Shown here piece after piece: positions 1-6,660 of a stretch of 7,391 nucleotides of DNA. A model generated the notes under the pieces. The model saw only the letters and a program-made list of their open reading frames with translations, searched no databases and was not told the DNA's origin. Position 1 is the first letter of the stretch. Every line of letters starts with the position of its first letter. Both the position numbers and the translations under genes were made by a program. The DNA comes from Thiobacillus sp. (GTDB taxonomy: Bacteria > Pseudomonadota > Gammaproteobacteria > Burkholderiales > Thiobacillaceae), in NCBI GenBank assembly GCA_024710445.1, contig JANJUT010000025.1:1-7391 (forward strand), in the 5' to 3' direction.

Positions 1-817
1 GCCGGCGGGGAGTGCCGTGTTCGCCGACCGCGTGCGCCTGAAGCAGGTGCTGCTCAACCTGCTGTCGAACGCCATCAAGTACAACCGGCCGGGCGGGCGG
101 GTCGCCCTGACGGCGGCCGCCGGCGAACCAGGGCATGCGCGCATCACGGTCGCGGACACCGGCCCGGGCATCGCGCCCGAACGCATCGACGAACTGTTTC
201 AGCCCTTCAACCGCCTCGGCGTCGACGCCAGCGAAATCGAGGGCACCGGTATTGGCCTTACCATCACGCGTCGTCTGGTCGAGATGATGGGCGGCAAGAT
301 CGGCGTCGAGAGCACCCTTGGCGTCGGCACCACCTTCTGGGTGGAACTGGCGACAGGGCAGACCGCAAAAGTCGGCGCTGGCGCGACGGTACCCGCCCTG
401 CCGGAGGAGAGCGCGACCAGCCGCGATGCGGCGACCGTGCTGACCATCGACGACAACCCGGCCAACCTGAAGCTGATTGCCCAGGTGATGGGCATGCGCG
501 AGCACGTCCGCCTGATCAGCGCCCACACGCCGGAACTCGGCATTGAGCTGGCGCTGGCGCATCGCCCCGACCTGATCCTGCTCGACATCAACATGCCGGG
601 CATGGACGGCTATCAGGTCCTCAAGGTATTCCAGGCGAGTGCCGAACTGCGCCACATTCCCGTGGTGGCCATTACCGCCAACGCCATGCCGCGCGATATC
701 GAGCGGGGCAAGGCGGCCGGCTTTACCGACTACCTGACCAAACCGCTGGATATCGGCCACTTCCTCCAGGTGGCCGATGCCCTGCTGGATACCAGCCCGC
801 CGCCGGAGCAGCCATGA
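1..817 (+). CDS. Hybrid sensor histidine kinase, C-terminal part (5' cut by window edge)
   Basis: The reading frame is open from base 2 to the TGA at 815-817. The GTG at 17 lies inside the ATPase domain and is not a real start. The visible protein begins at the N box of a HATPase_c domain (VLLNLLSNAIKYN, key Asn codon 68-70), followed by the G1 box (DTGPGIAP), the F box (LFQPFNRL) and the G2 box (EGTGIGLTI). A roughly 30-residue linker leads to a receiver domain with the acidic pair in IDDNPAN, the phospho-acceptor Asp at 584-586 (DLILLDINMPGMDGY) and the conserved Lys in YLTKPLD. The sensor region and phospho-accepting His lie upstream of the window. By family knowledge it would autophosphorylate on that His and pass phosphate to its own receiver. 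It is a close paralogue of the kinase at 1716-4457. Its last codons overlap the next gene by ATGA. There is no Hpt domain after the receiver. Confidence 0.95.
   Translation, partial: PAGSAVFADRVRLKQVLLNLLSNAIKYNRPGGRVALTAAAGEPGHARITVADTGPGIAPERIDELFQPFNRLGVDASEIEGTGIGLTITRRLVEMMGGKIGVESTLGVGTTFWVELATGQTAKVGAGATVPALPEESATSRDAATVLTIDDNPANLKLIAQVMGMREHVRLISAHTPELGIELALAHRPDLILLDINMPGMDGYQVLKVFQASAELRHIPVVAITANAMPRDIERGKAAGFTDYLTKPLDIGHFLQVADALLDTSPPPEQP
41..87 (+). repeat. Paralogous block shared by the two kinase genes (ATPase N box)
   Basis: Bases 41-87 match 3681-3727 at 46 of 47 positions; the one difference is C70 versus T3710, a silent change. The block encodes KQVLLNLLSNAIKYNR. It is a coding paralogue and not a mobile repeat, but identity this high at silent sites is greater than in the flanking parts of the same domain. 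Confidence 0.85.
563..612 (+). repeat. Paralogous block shared by receiver domains (three copies)
   Basis: Bases 563-612 match 4215-4264 at 49 of 50 positions (A593 versus C4245, Met to Leu), around the phospho-acceptor Asp. A third, more diverged copy lies at 4714-4763 in the HD-GYP regulator, where the first 35 bases differ at a single position. All three encode the stretch RPDLILLDIN. Confidence 0.85.
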
Positions 818-1716
818 TGGGTTTGCCCATACTGATGCTTTTCTCCCTGATCCTCGCCGGCTGCGGCCGGCAAACGGAAGACAAACCACTGCAATACAGC
901 GATGCACCGACCGGGGCCGCGCAGCCGGTCTATCGCTTCGCCGTGCATCCCTTGCACAATCCGGTGAAGCTCATCCAGGTCTACCAGCCCCTGATCGATC
1001 ACCTCAATCAGCAATTGCAGGGCGCACACCTGGAACTGGAAGCCTCGCGCGACTACCAGGCCTATGAAGAAAAATTCTGCGCCCGCGCCCCGGCCTTCCT
1101 GCTGCCCAATCCCTGGCAAACACTGCAGGCGCAGAAGGTCGGCTATCAGGTCATCGCCATGGCGGGGAACGCCGAAGACTTCAAGGGGGTGTTCATCGTG
1201 CGCAAGGACAGCGGCATCAAGCGCCCGGCCGACCTCAAGGGCAAAACGGTCAGCTATCCCTCGCCGACCGCGCTGGCGGCCGCCATCATGCCCCAGTACT
1301 ACCTGCACGCGCAGGGCGTCGATGTCAATCGCGATATCGAGAATGTCTACGTCGGCTCGCAGGAATCCTCGATCATGAATGCCTATATCGGCAAGTCGGC
1401 CGCCGCCGCGACCTGGCCGCCGCCGTGGCGCCTGTTTCAGCGCGACCATCCGGCCGAGGCTGCGCAACTCAAGCTGATCTGGGAAACCCCGCCGCTGATG
1501 AACAATTCGGTGATGGTGCGCGACGATGTGCCGCAAGCCGTGCGCGCGACCGTTCGCCAGGCCCTGCTCGCTCTGGCACAGACGCCGCAGGGACAGGCCA
1601 TCCTGACCGGCATGGAAACCGCGCGCTTCCATGAGGCCAACGATGTCAGCTATGACCGCGTGCGTGACTACATCGCCCGTTTCGAAAAGGACGTGCGGCC
1701 GGTGGAGCAGCGCTGA
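814..1716 (+). CDS. PhnD-like periplasmic substrate-binding lipoprotein
   Basis: This 300-aa protein has a short hydrophobic signal peptide ending in a lipobox, L14-A15-G16-C17, so it should be a lipoprotein with mature Cys17. From about residue 40 to 290 it resembles the phosphate/phosphite/phosphonate-binding family (PhnD-like, PF12974): a YRFAVHPLHNP opening strand, a YQPLIDHLNQQL helix, GVFIVRKDSGI, the hinge-like DLKGKTVSYPSPTA, and a C-terminal lobe with ATWPPPWRLF and NNSVMVRDDVP. The ligand cannot be read from sequence, because many members of this family do not bind phosphonate. No ABC permease or ATPase gene lies beside it. It sits between two hybrid kinases, overlapping the first by ATGA and the second by one base. 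A role as ligand-binding partner of a kinase is therefore likelier than transport, though this is inference. GGAG at 805-808 serves either of two adjacent ATG codons (814 or 817); the first is chosen because it makes the ATGA overlap. Confidence 0.9.
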   Translation: MMGLPILMLFSLILAGCGRQTEDKPLQYSDAPTGAAQPVYRFAVHPLHNPVKLIQVYQPLIDHLNQQLQGAHLELEASRDYQAYEEKFCARAPAFLLPNPWQTLQAQKVGYQVIAMAGNAEDFKGVFIVRKDSGIKRPADLKGKTVSYPSPTALAAAIMPQYYLHAQGVDVNRDIENVYVGSQESSIMNAYIGKSAAAATWPPPWRLFQRDHPAEAAQLKLIWETPPLMNNSVMVRDDVPQAVRATVRQALLALAQTPQGQAILTGMETARFHEANDVSYDRVRDYIARFEKDVRPVEQR

Positions 1717-4457
1717 TGCTCGGCAGACTGGGCTGTTTCGCGTACATCTGGCGCTGGTTGTTCGGCAGCCTGCGCCGGCAACTGGTGACGGGCATGCTGC
1801 TGACCATTGCCGGCATGCTGATCCCCTTTGTCCTGTGGGTTGCCGCCCATCAGGCCAGCGAAGCCCGCCACGAGCAGATCGAGGAAGCTGAAGTCTTTGC
1901 CGCCAACCTTGCCGCTTCGTCGGCGGTCTGGGTCAGTTCGCGCGACATTGGTGGCCTGAACAATATCATCGGCAGTTTTGCCCGTTATGGCGCGTTGCGA
2001 CATGCCCTGGTGACCGACCGGCAAGGCCAGGTGCTGGCCCACAACGACACCAGCCGCGTTGGACAATACCTGAGCGACCTGCCGGCGGTCGCCGAGGCTG
2101 GTGTGCTGCGCCAGGATGAGCAACTGGTCGATGTCGTCGCGCCGATCATGCTCGGTGGCAGCCACCTTGGCTGGACGCGCATCGGACTGGATCAGGCCAA
2201 TACGACAGCGAAGATCGCCCGCATTCAACGCACTGGCCTGCTGTTCATCCTCGTCACACTCGTCATTGGCGCCCTGCTCGCTACCCATGCCGCGCAGCGC
2301 CTGACGCGCCGCCTGACGGCGATTGAACAGGTCGCCCATGTCCAGCAAAGCGGGCAAATGGCCCTGCGCGCCGAGGTGACGGGTGACGACGAAGCGGCGC
2401 GCCTGGCGCGGCAGTTCAACACCATGCTCGATGTACTCAACCGTCGTGAAGCCGAACTGACGCAATCCCATGACGAACTGGAGCAACGCGTGGCGGAACG
2501 CACTACCGCGCTGGGGGAGCAGAACCGGCGCAACACGCTGATCGTCAATGCGGCCATGGACGGTTTTTTCATCGCCGACCTGCAAGGCCGCCTGCTGGAT
2601 TGCAACGATATCTATTGCGCCATGCTTGGCTACGCGCGCGACGAATTGCTCAATCTGCATGTTCCGAAAATCGAAGCGATTGAAAATCTCGAAGAAGTCA
2701 CGCGCCATATCGGCCGCGTGATCGAACAGGGGCACGACCGTTTCGATACCCGCCATCGTCGCAAGGACGGCAGCCTTATCGACGTCGAGGTCAATGTCAC
2801 TCTCGCAACGGTCGGTGCGCAGCGGCAGTTCTTTGCCTTCGTCCATGACATAAGCCAGCGCAAGGCAGCCGAGCGGACACTGCAGCGTCTGCTCTGGGAA
2901 AAGAACGAGCGTGTGAAGGAGACCGAGTGCCTCAACGCGGTCATTCGGTTAATGCAGGACGATGTGCGCGACGACGAAGAGATGCTACAGGCCGTGGTCG
3001 AGGCATTGCCGGCAGGCTACACGGTGCCTGACGATACCTGCGCGCGTATCCGCTATGCCGGGCACAGCTATGTCACGCCAGGGTTCGAGGTGACGGCATG
3101 GCGCCAGGCTGAAGACATTTCGGTGGAGGTTGGCGATAACGGGCATGTGATCGAGGTGTACTACCTCCGGACGCACGGGGTAGCCGACGGCGCACAGCCT
3201 TTCCTCGACGAGGAGGCGGCCATGCTGCGTAACATCGCTGTTCAAATCGGGCTGGCCATGCGTCGTCGCATGGCCCTGCGGGCGACGCAGGCGGCCCGCG
3301 ATGAGGCCGAAGCCGCCAACGCCGCCAAGAGCGAATTCCTTTCGCGCATGAGCCACGAGTTGCGCACGCCGCTCAACGCCATCATCGGCTTTGCCCAGAT
3401 GCTGGCCCTGCCGGGCAAGTCGTCGCTGAGCGAACAACAGGCTGACAACGTGCAAGAAATCCTCAAGGCCGGCCAGCATCTGCTGGTGCAGGTGAATGAA
3501 GTGCTCGACCTGGCACGCATCGAAAGCGGCCGCATCGAACTGAGCCTTGAACCGCTGCCACTGACGCCGCTCATCAAGGACTGCGTGGCGCAAGTGCAAC
3601 CGCTGGCGGCGGCACGGGGCATCACGGTCGCCGCGCCGATAGATGAAGCCGTGGCGCTCCAGGGCGACTACACCCGCGTCAAGCAGGTGCTGCTCAACCT
3701 GCTGTCGAATGCCATCAAGTACAACCGCGACGGCGGGCAGATTCATGTTGCTGCCGTGGCAACCAGCGAGCAGATGCGCGTTGAAGTGCGCGACACCGGG
3801 CGCGGCATCGCGCCGGAGAAGCGCGCACGCCTGTTCAAGCCCTTCGAGCGGCTGGAATCCTCCTACGATGGCATCGAGGGCACCGGGATTGGGCTGGCGC
3901 TGGTAAAGCGCTTGGTTGAAGCGATGGGCGGTGAAATTGGGGTGGACAGCGAAGAAGGTGTTGGCAGCACCTTCTGGTTTGTCTTGCCTGCAGCTACCTT
4001 GCCAAGCCTGCCTGAAGCTGCACCGCCAAAAGTCGGCGTTGGCGGGACGGCGATAGCGACGGATGTCGCCAAAGCATCGCAGCATTGCGTGCTCTACATC
4101 GAAGACAATCCGGCCAACCTCAAGCTGATCAAGAAGATCATCGGCCTGCGGCCCGAGTTCACCCTGCTCGATGCCATGAACGCTGAACTGGGGTTGGAGA
4201 TCGCCCGCCGCGAGCGCCCCGACCTGATCCTGCTCGACATCAACCTGCCGGGCATGGACGGCTACGCCGCCATCGCTCAACTGAAAGCCTGGCCGGAAAC
4301 CACCACTATCCCGGTCATCGCCGTCACCGCCAATGCCATGAAACGCGACATCGAGCGTGGCAAGTCGGCCGGCTTTGCCGACTACCTGACGAAACCCATC
4401 GACATCGCCAGACTCAACCAGATTCTCGATGAACTGTCTGCTGGAAAGCGCCTATGA
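1716..4457 (+). CDS. Membrane-bound hybrid sensor histidine kinase (HAMP-PAS-GAF-like-HisKA-HATPase-REC)
   Basis: This 913-aa inner-membrane kinase is complete. Order of parts: transmembrane segment about 23-44; periplasmic sensor about 45-172, Cache/CHASE-like in pattern (FARYGALRHALVTDRQGQVL); second transmembrane segment about 173-193; HAMP about 194-247; coiled coil; PAS about 275-388 with an NAAMDGFFIADLQG opening and a DISQRKAAE exit; a GAF-like domain about 390-515; HisKA with H547 in MSHELRTPLNAIIGF; HATPase_c with N665, DTGRGIAP, LFKPFERL and EGTGIGLAL; receiver about 790-907 with D841 in LLDINLPGMDGY and the Lys of YLTKPID. All catalytic boxes are intact, so it should be active. There is no Hpt domain. 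The ATG at 1716 overlaps the upstream stop (TGATG), with GGAG at 1704-1707 eight bases before it. The periplasmic domain is the natural docking site for the lipoprotein encoded just upstream. The stop overlaps the next small ORF by ATGA. Confidence 0.96.
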   Translation: MLGRLGCFAYIWRWLFGSLRRQLVTGMLLTIAGMLIPFVLWVAAHQASEARHEQIEEAEVFAANLAASSAVWVSSRDIGGLNNIIGSFARYGALRHALVTDRQGQVLAHNDTSRVGQYLSDLPAVAEAGVLRQDEQLVDVVAPIMLGGSHLGWTRIGLDQANTTAKIARIQRTGLLFILVTLVIGALLATHAAQRLTRRLTAIEQVAHVQQSGQMALRAEVTGDDEAARLARQFNTMLDVLNRREAELTQSHDELEQRVAERTTALGEQNRRNTLIVNAAMDGFFIADLQGRLLDCNDIYCAMLGYARDELLNLHVPKIEAIENLEEVTRHIGRVIEQGHDRFDTRHRRKDGSLIDVEVNVTLATVGAQRQFFAFVHDISQRKAAERTLQRLLWEKNERVKETECLNAVIRLMQDDVRDDEEMLQAVVEALPAGYTVPDDTCARIRYAGHSYVTPGFEVTAWRQAEDISVEVGDNGHVIEVYYLRTHGVADGAQPFLDEEAAMLRNIAVQIGLAMRRRMALRATQAARDEAEAANAAKSEFLSRMSHELRTPLNAIIGFAQMLALPGKSSLSEQQADNVQEILKAGQHLLVQVNEVLDLARIESGRIELSLEPLPLTPLIKDCVAQVQPLAAARGITVAAPIDEAVALQGDYTRVKQVLLNLLSNAIKYNRDGGQIHVAAVATSEQMRVEVRDTGRGIAPEKRARLFKPFERLESSYDGIEGTGIGLALVKRLVEAMGGEIGVDSEEGVGSTFWFVLPAATLPSLPEAAPPKVGVGGTAIATDVAKASQHCVLYIEDNPANLKLIKKIIGLRPEFTLLDAMNAELGLEIARRERPDLILLDINLPGMDGYAAIAQLKAWPETTTIPVIAVTANAMKRDIERGKSAGFADYLTKPIDIARLNQILDELSAGKRL

Positions 4458-4558
4458 ACACGACACCCCATATCGACCGCCACGAACTGGATGAAGCCCC
4501 CAAACTGGCTGAACTTTGGGAGCGACACCATCCGGAATTTTCAGGAGCTTCCAAGTGA
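4454..4558 (+). CDS. Small 34-aa ORF bridging the kinase and HD-GYP genes, function unknown
   Basis: ATG at 4454 opens a 34-codon frame that ends at TGA 4556-4558. The peptide is hydrophilic, rich in His, Glu and charged residues (it begins MNTTPHIDRHELDEAP and contains LAELWERHHPEF), and has no signal or membrane segment. It overlaps the kinase stop by ATGA at its start and the response-regulator GTG by GTGA at its end, so it exactly fills the space between the two genes. GGAAAG at 4443-4448 could act as a weak ribosome binding site. I recognise no family. It could be a real small protein, a coupling leader that carries ribosomes from the kinase to the GTG start downstream, or the remnant of a longer gene. 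The exact overlaps at both ends argue for translation; function is unknown. Confidence 0.55.
   Translation: MNTTPHIDRHELDEAPKLAELWERHHPEFSGASK
4543..4547 (+). promoter_or_regulatory. Ribosome binding site AGGAG fixing the GTG start of the HD-GYP regulator
   Basis: AGGAG lies seven bases before GTG 4555-4557. The frame is open further upstream to a TTG at 4516, but that codon would put the Shine-Dalgarno inside the gene and would add 13 residues (ending SFQ) that are not part of a receiver fold. The GTG start puts the first receiver strand (ARILIVDD) ten residues in, as usual for this family. Confidence 0.8.
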
Positions 4559-5625
4559 CGGCCGACGAACTGTTCGACCACGCCCGCATCCTCATCGTCG
4601 ATGACGAACCGGCCAACCTCAAGCTGCTCGACAAGATGCTGGCCAGTCAAGGTTACGAACAACGCATCCTGATCCAGGACCCGCGCGAAGTGCTGAACAG
4701 CTATCAGGCGGCCCGCCCGGACCTGATCCTGCTCGACATCAACATGCCGCATCTCGACGGCTATCAGGTGATGGAGCAGCTCAAGGCGCTCAATGACCCC
4801 TGCCTGCCGCCCATCGTCATCCTCACTGCCCAGCACGGCCGTGACTATCTGCTGAAAGCACTGTCCCTCGGTGCGCGCGATTTTCTCGGCAAGCCCTTCG
4901 ACCGCGCCGAACTGCTGATGCGCGTGCGCAATCTGCTCGATGCGCAACTGGGCCACCGTCTGCTGCATCAGCAGAAGGATGTGCTCGAAGAAATGGTGCA
5001 GATTCGTACCGAGGAACTCAATCGGACCCGCCTGCAAGTCGTGCAGCGCCTCGGCCGCGCGGCGGAGTATCGCGACAACGAGACCGGCTATCACATCATC
5101 CGCATGAGCCAGATCTCGGCGCTGCTGGCGCACAAGCTGGGCTGGAGCGCTGCCGAAACCGAGTTGATGCTGAATGCCAGCCCGATGCACGACATAGGCA
5201 AGATCGGCATTCCCGACCATATCCTGCTCAAACCGGGCAAGTTCGAGCCGGCCGAATGGGAGATCATGAAGACCCACGCCGCCATCGGCGCCGAACTGCT
5301 CGATGGCGATGACTCTCCGCTGCTGCGCCTGGCGCGCGAGATCGCACTGAGCCACCACGAAAAATGGGATGGCAGCGGCTATCCCAACGGGCTGGCGGGC
5401 GAGGCGATCCCGCAGTCCGGCCGCATCGTGGCGGTGGCCGACGTGTTCGATGCGCTGACCTCGGCGCGCCCCTACAAGCAGGCATGGACGGTGGAGGCCG
5501 CCACCGACTTCATGCGCGACAACGCCGGCAGCCATTTTGACCCGGCGGCGGTGGCGTGCTTTATCGACAACCTGCCGGAGATTGTCGCCATTCGCGACCG
5601 CCATCAAGAGCCGCAACATGGTTGA
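4555..5625 (+). CDS. Two-component response regulator, REC-HD-GYP (predicted c-di-GMP phosphodiesterase)
   Basis: This protein has 356 residues when started at GTG 4555. The receiver occupies about 8-125: acidic pair in ILIVDDEPAN, phospho-acceptor D61 in LLDINMPHLDGY, and Lys in LGKPFD. A helical linker (about 125-160) leads to an HD-GYP domain at about 160-345. Metal and catalytic positions known from characterised HD-GYP proteins are all present: E171, H212-D213 (MHDIGKIGIPD), H241, H267-H268-E269, G275-Y276-P277 (HHEKWDGSGYP) and D296 in VADVFDALTSARPYK. It should hydrolyse cyclic di-GMP in the cytoplasm, with activity controlled by phosphorylation of D61, as in RpfG. It overlaps the small ORF by GTGA and the HDOD gene by eight bases. 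The adjacent hybrid kinases are the obvious phosphate source, but the route is inferred because no Hpt domain is visible. Confidence 0.95.
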   Translation: MTADELFDHARILIVDDEPANLKLLDKMLASQGYEQRILIQDPREVLNSYQAARPDLILLDINMPHLDGYQVMEQLKALNDPCLPPIVILTAQHGRDYLLKALSLGARDFLGKPFDRAELLMRVRNLLDAQLGHRLLHQQKDVLEEMVQIRTEELNRTRLQVVQRLGRAAEYRDNETGYHIIRMSQISALLAHKLGWSAAETELMLNASPMHDIGKIGIPDHILLKPGKFEPAEWEIMKTHAAIGAELLDGDDSPLLRLAREIALSHHEKWDGSGYPNGLAGEAIPQSGRIVAVADVFDALTSARPYKQAWTVEAATDFMRDNAGSHFDPAAVACFIDNLPEIVAIRDRHQEPQHG

Positions 5626-6517
5626 AAGCCCCGCACCCGCGGCGACGATCGCTCCCGCCGATGTCGAATCCAGGATGGGCATCGAGGTTCGCAATATCGG
5701 CATTCCGCCGCGTCCGGCAATCCTCGAGCAGATCAACCGCGAAATCGCCAACAGCGAGCCGGACTTCGCCCATCTCGCCGCATTGATCGGCTCGGATGTC
5801 GCGCTCGCCGCCAGCCTGATCAAGGTGGCCAACTCGCCTTATTACGGTTTCAGCAAGAAAGTACGCTCCGTGCAGGAAGCCTTGCTGGTGCTCGGCCTCA
5901 AGGTCGCCGTGCGCACTATTGCCGGTTTGTCCCTGCGGGCGGTTTTCAAGCGGGCGCCCAGCTTCGAACGCTTCTGGGATGCCTCGGCATGCACGGCACG
6001 CGTTGCCGACTGGCTTGTCCAGCGGCTGTCCGGACGGCACGGCGTGCGGCCGGAAGATGCCTACACCTTCGCGCTTTTCCGCGACTGCGGCATCCCGGTG
6101 CTGATGATGCCGTTTCCCGAATACCGCGGGATATTGCAGCAGGCCAACGAGGAAGAATCCCTTTCATTCACCGATGTGGAAGACGTGGCCCTGTCGATCA
6201 ATCACGCCATCGTCGGCGCCGAACTGGCGGAAAACTGGCTGCTGCCGGAGGAAATTCACCAGGCCATCCGCCATCACCACGACCTGGCCGTCCTGCAGGC
6301 GAACCCGCCGCCGGGCGTCGAGCCGGCGACCCGGCGCCTGATCGCCATCGCCCAGTTGGCCGAATACCTGATCCAGCAAAATACGGTGCGCGATCACAAT
6401 CACACGCGGGAGTGGCCCAAGCTCGGTCCCGCCTGTCTGGCGCTGCTCGAACTCGACGGGGATGCTTTGCACACGCTGACAGGCGAGGCGGTGGCAGTAG
6501 TGCATGACCATGACTGA
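5618..6517 (+). CDS. HDOD-domain signalling protein with a degenerate HD motif
   Basis: This 299-aa cytoplasmic protein has no signal or membrane segments. Residues about 20-220 form an HDOD domain: IGIPPRPAILEQINREI, the LIGSDVALAASLIKVANSPYYG block typical of the family, and SVQEALLVLGLKVAVRTI. The HD motif reads LFRDCGIPVL, with Arg155-Asp156 in place of His-Asp. A His cluster (H219-H220-H221) is kept near the end of the domain. Catalysis is therefore unlikely, and HDOD proteins are generally thought to act as regulatory or scaffold modules. The C-terminal 75 or so residues are helical and unassigned. The frame is open upstream of 5618, but those residues overlap the HD-GYP gene and look random. 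ATG 5618, with AAGAG at 5606-5610, is chosen; ATG 5675, just before the domain, is an alternative. The eight-base overlap with the HD-GYP gene suggests coordinated expression and perhaps a shared pathway. Confidence 0.9.
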   Translation: MVESPAPAATIAPADVESRMGIEVRNIGIPPRPAILEQINREIANSEPDFAHLAALIGSDVALAASLIKVANSPYYGFSKKVRSVQEALLVLGLKVAVRTIAGLSLRAVFKRAPSFERFWDASACTARVADWLVQRLSGRHGVRPEDAYTFALFRDCGIPVLMMPFPEYRGILQQANEEESLSFTDVEDVALSINHAIVGAELAENWLLPEEIHQAIRHHHDLAVLQANPPPGVEPATRRLIAIAQLAEYLIQQNTVRDHNHTREWPKLGPACLALLELDGDALHTLTGEAVAVVHDHD

Positions 6518-6541
6518 AAACCGCTCGGGTAAAACGCAAAG

Positions 6542-6571
6542 CCTGCTGTCACAAGCTGTTCGACCAGCAGG
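6542..6571. repeat. Short inverted repeat in the HDOD-chemoreceptor gap
   Basis: CCTGCTG at 6542-6548 is perfectly complementary to CAGCAGG at 6565-6571, leaving a 16-base loop, starting 24 bases after the HDOD stop. There is no T run after the second arm, so it does not fit an intrinsic terminator. It might be a transcript-end hairpin, a protein-binding site or chance. The rest of the gap (6518-6660) is 143 bases and less GC-rich near its right end (the ACTTTTAACTTT region), where a promoter could sit. I see no box match good enough to call. Confidence 0.35.
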
Positions 6572-6646
6572 GACGCCGTCATGCATGAAGCGGCCCAGAG
6601 GCTGCATCGACTTTTAACTTTCAAGCTGCTGCATTCCCATTACAAA

Positions 6647-6651
6647 GAGGG
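6647..6651 (+). promoter_or_regulatory. Ribosome binding site of the chemoreceptor gene
   Basis: GAGGG (inside AGAGGG) stands nine bases before ATG 6661. It supports the first Met over the in-frame ATG at 6673, which would be 21 bases away. This independent site contrasts with the overlapping starts of the upstream genes. Confidence 0.7.
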
Positions 6652-6660
6652 TAAACCATC

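Noticed and set aside
730..1632. Long open frame of 300 codons on the minus strand
   Set aside because: It lies opposite the lipoprotein gene, whose family signature, lipobox and overlaps are clear. The minus-strand product has no recognisable domain and is a GC-bias shadow.
814..1716. Assignment of the lipoprotein as phnD of a phosphonate transporter
   Set aside because: No phnC or phnE gene is adjacent, and the family includes many binding proteins with other or unknown ligands, so a gene symbol is not justified.
1668..2846. Long open frame of 392 codons on the minus strand
   Set aside because: It is antisense to the sensor part of the intact kinase, with a low-complexity Arg/Gln/Asp-rich product and no family pattern.
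2985..4280. Long open frame of 431 codons on the minus strand
   Set aside because: It is antisense to the kinase core; the + strand carries all catalytic boxes. The long antisense frame follows from codon bias.
4516..4554. TTG at 4516 as start of the HD-GYP regulator
   Set aside because: The AGGAG at 4543-4547 points to GTG 4555, and the extra 13 residues do not belong to the receiver fold.
5537..5617. Upstream in-frame start for the HDOD protein
   Set aside because: The extra 27 residues are Arg-rich out-of-frame HD-GYP sequence. ATG 5618 gives a compact overlap and a plausible ribosome binding site.
4414..5832. Long open frame of 472 codons on the minus strand
   Set aside because: It covers the end of the kinase, the small ORF, the HD-GYP gene and part of the HDOD gene. 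It has no family pattern, whereas the + strand genes are unambiguous.
6546..6563. Sigma-54-like promoter boxes (TGTCAC, then GTTCG)
   Set aside because: The invariant GG at -24 and GC at -12 are not both present at the correct spacing.
6542..6571. Intrinsic terminator after the HDOD gene
   Set aside because: The stem is only 7 bp with a 16-base loop, and no T run follows.
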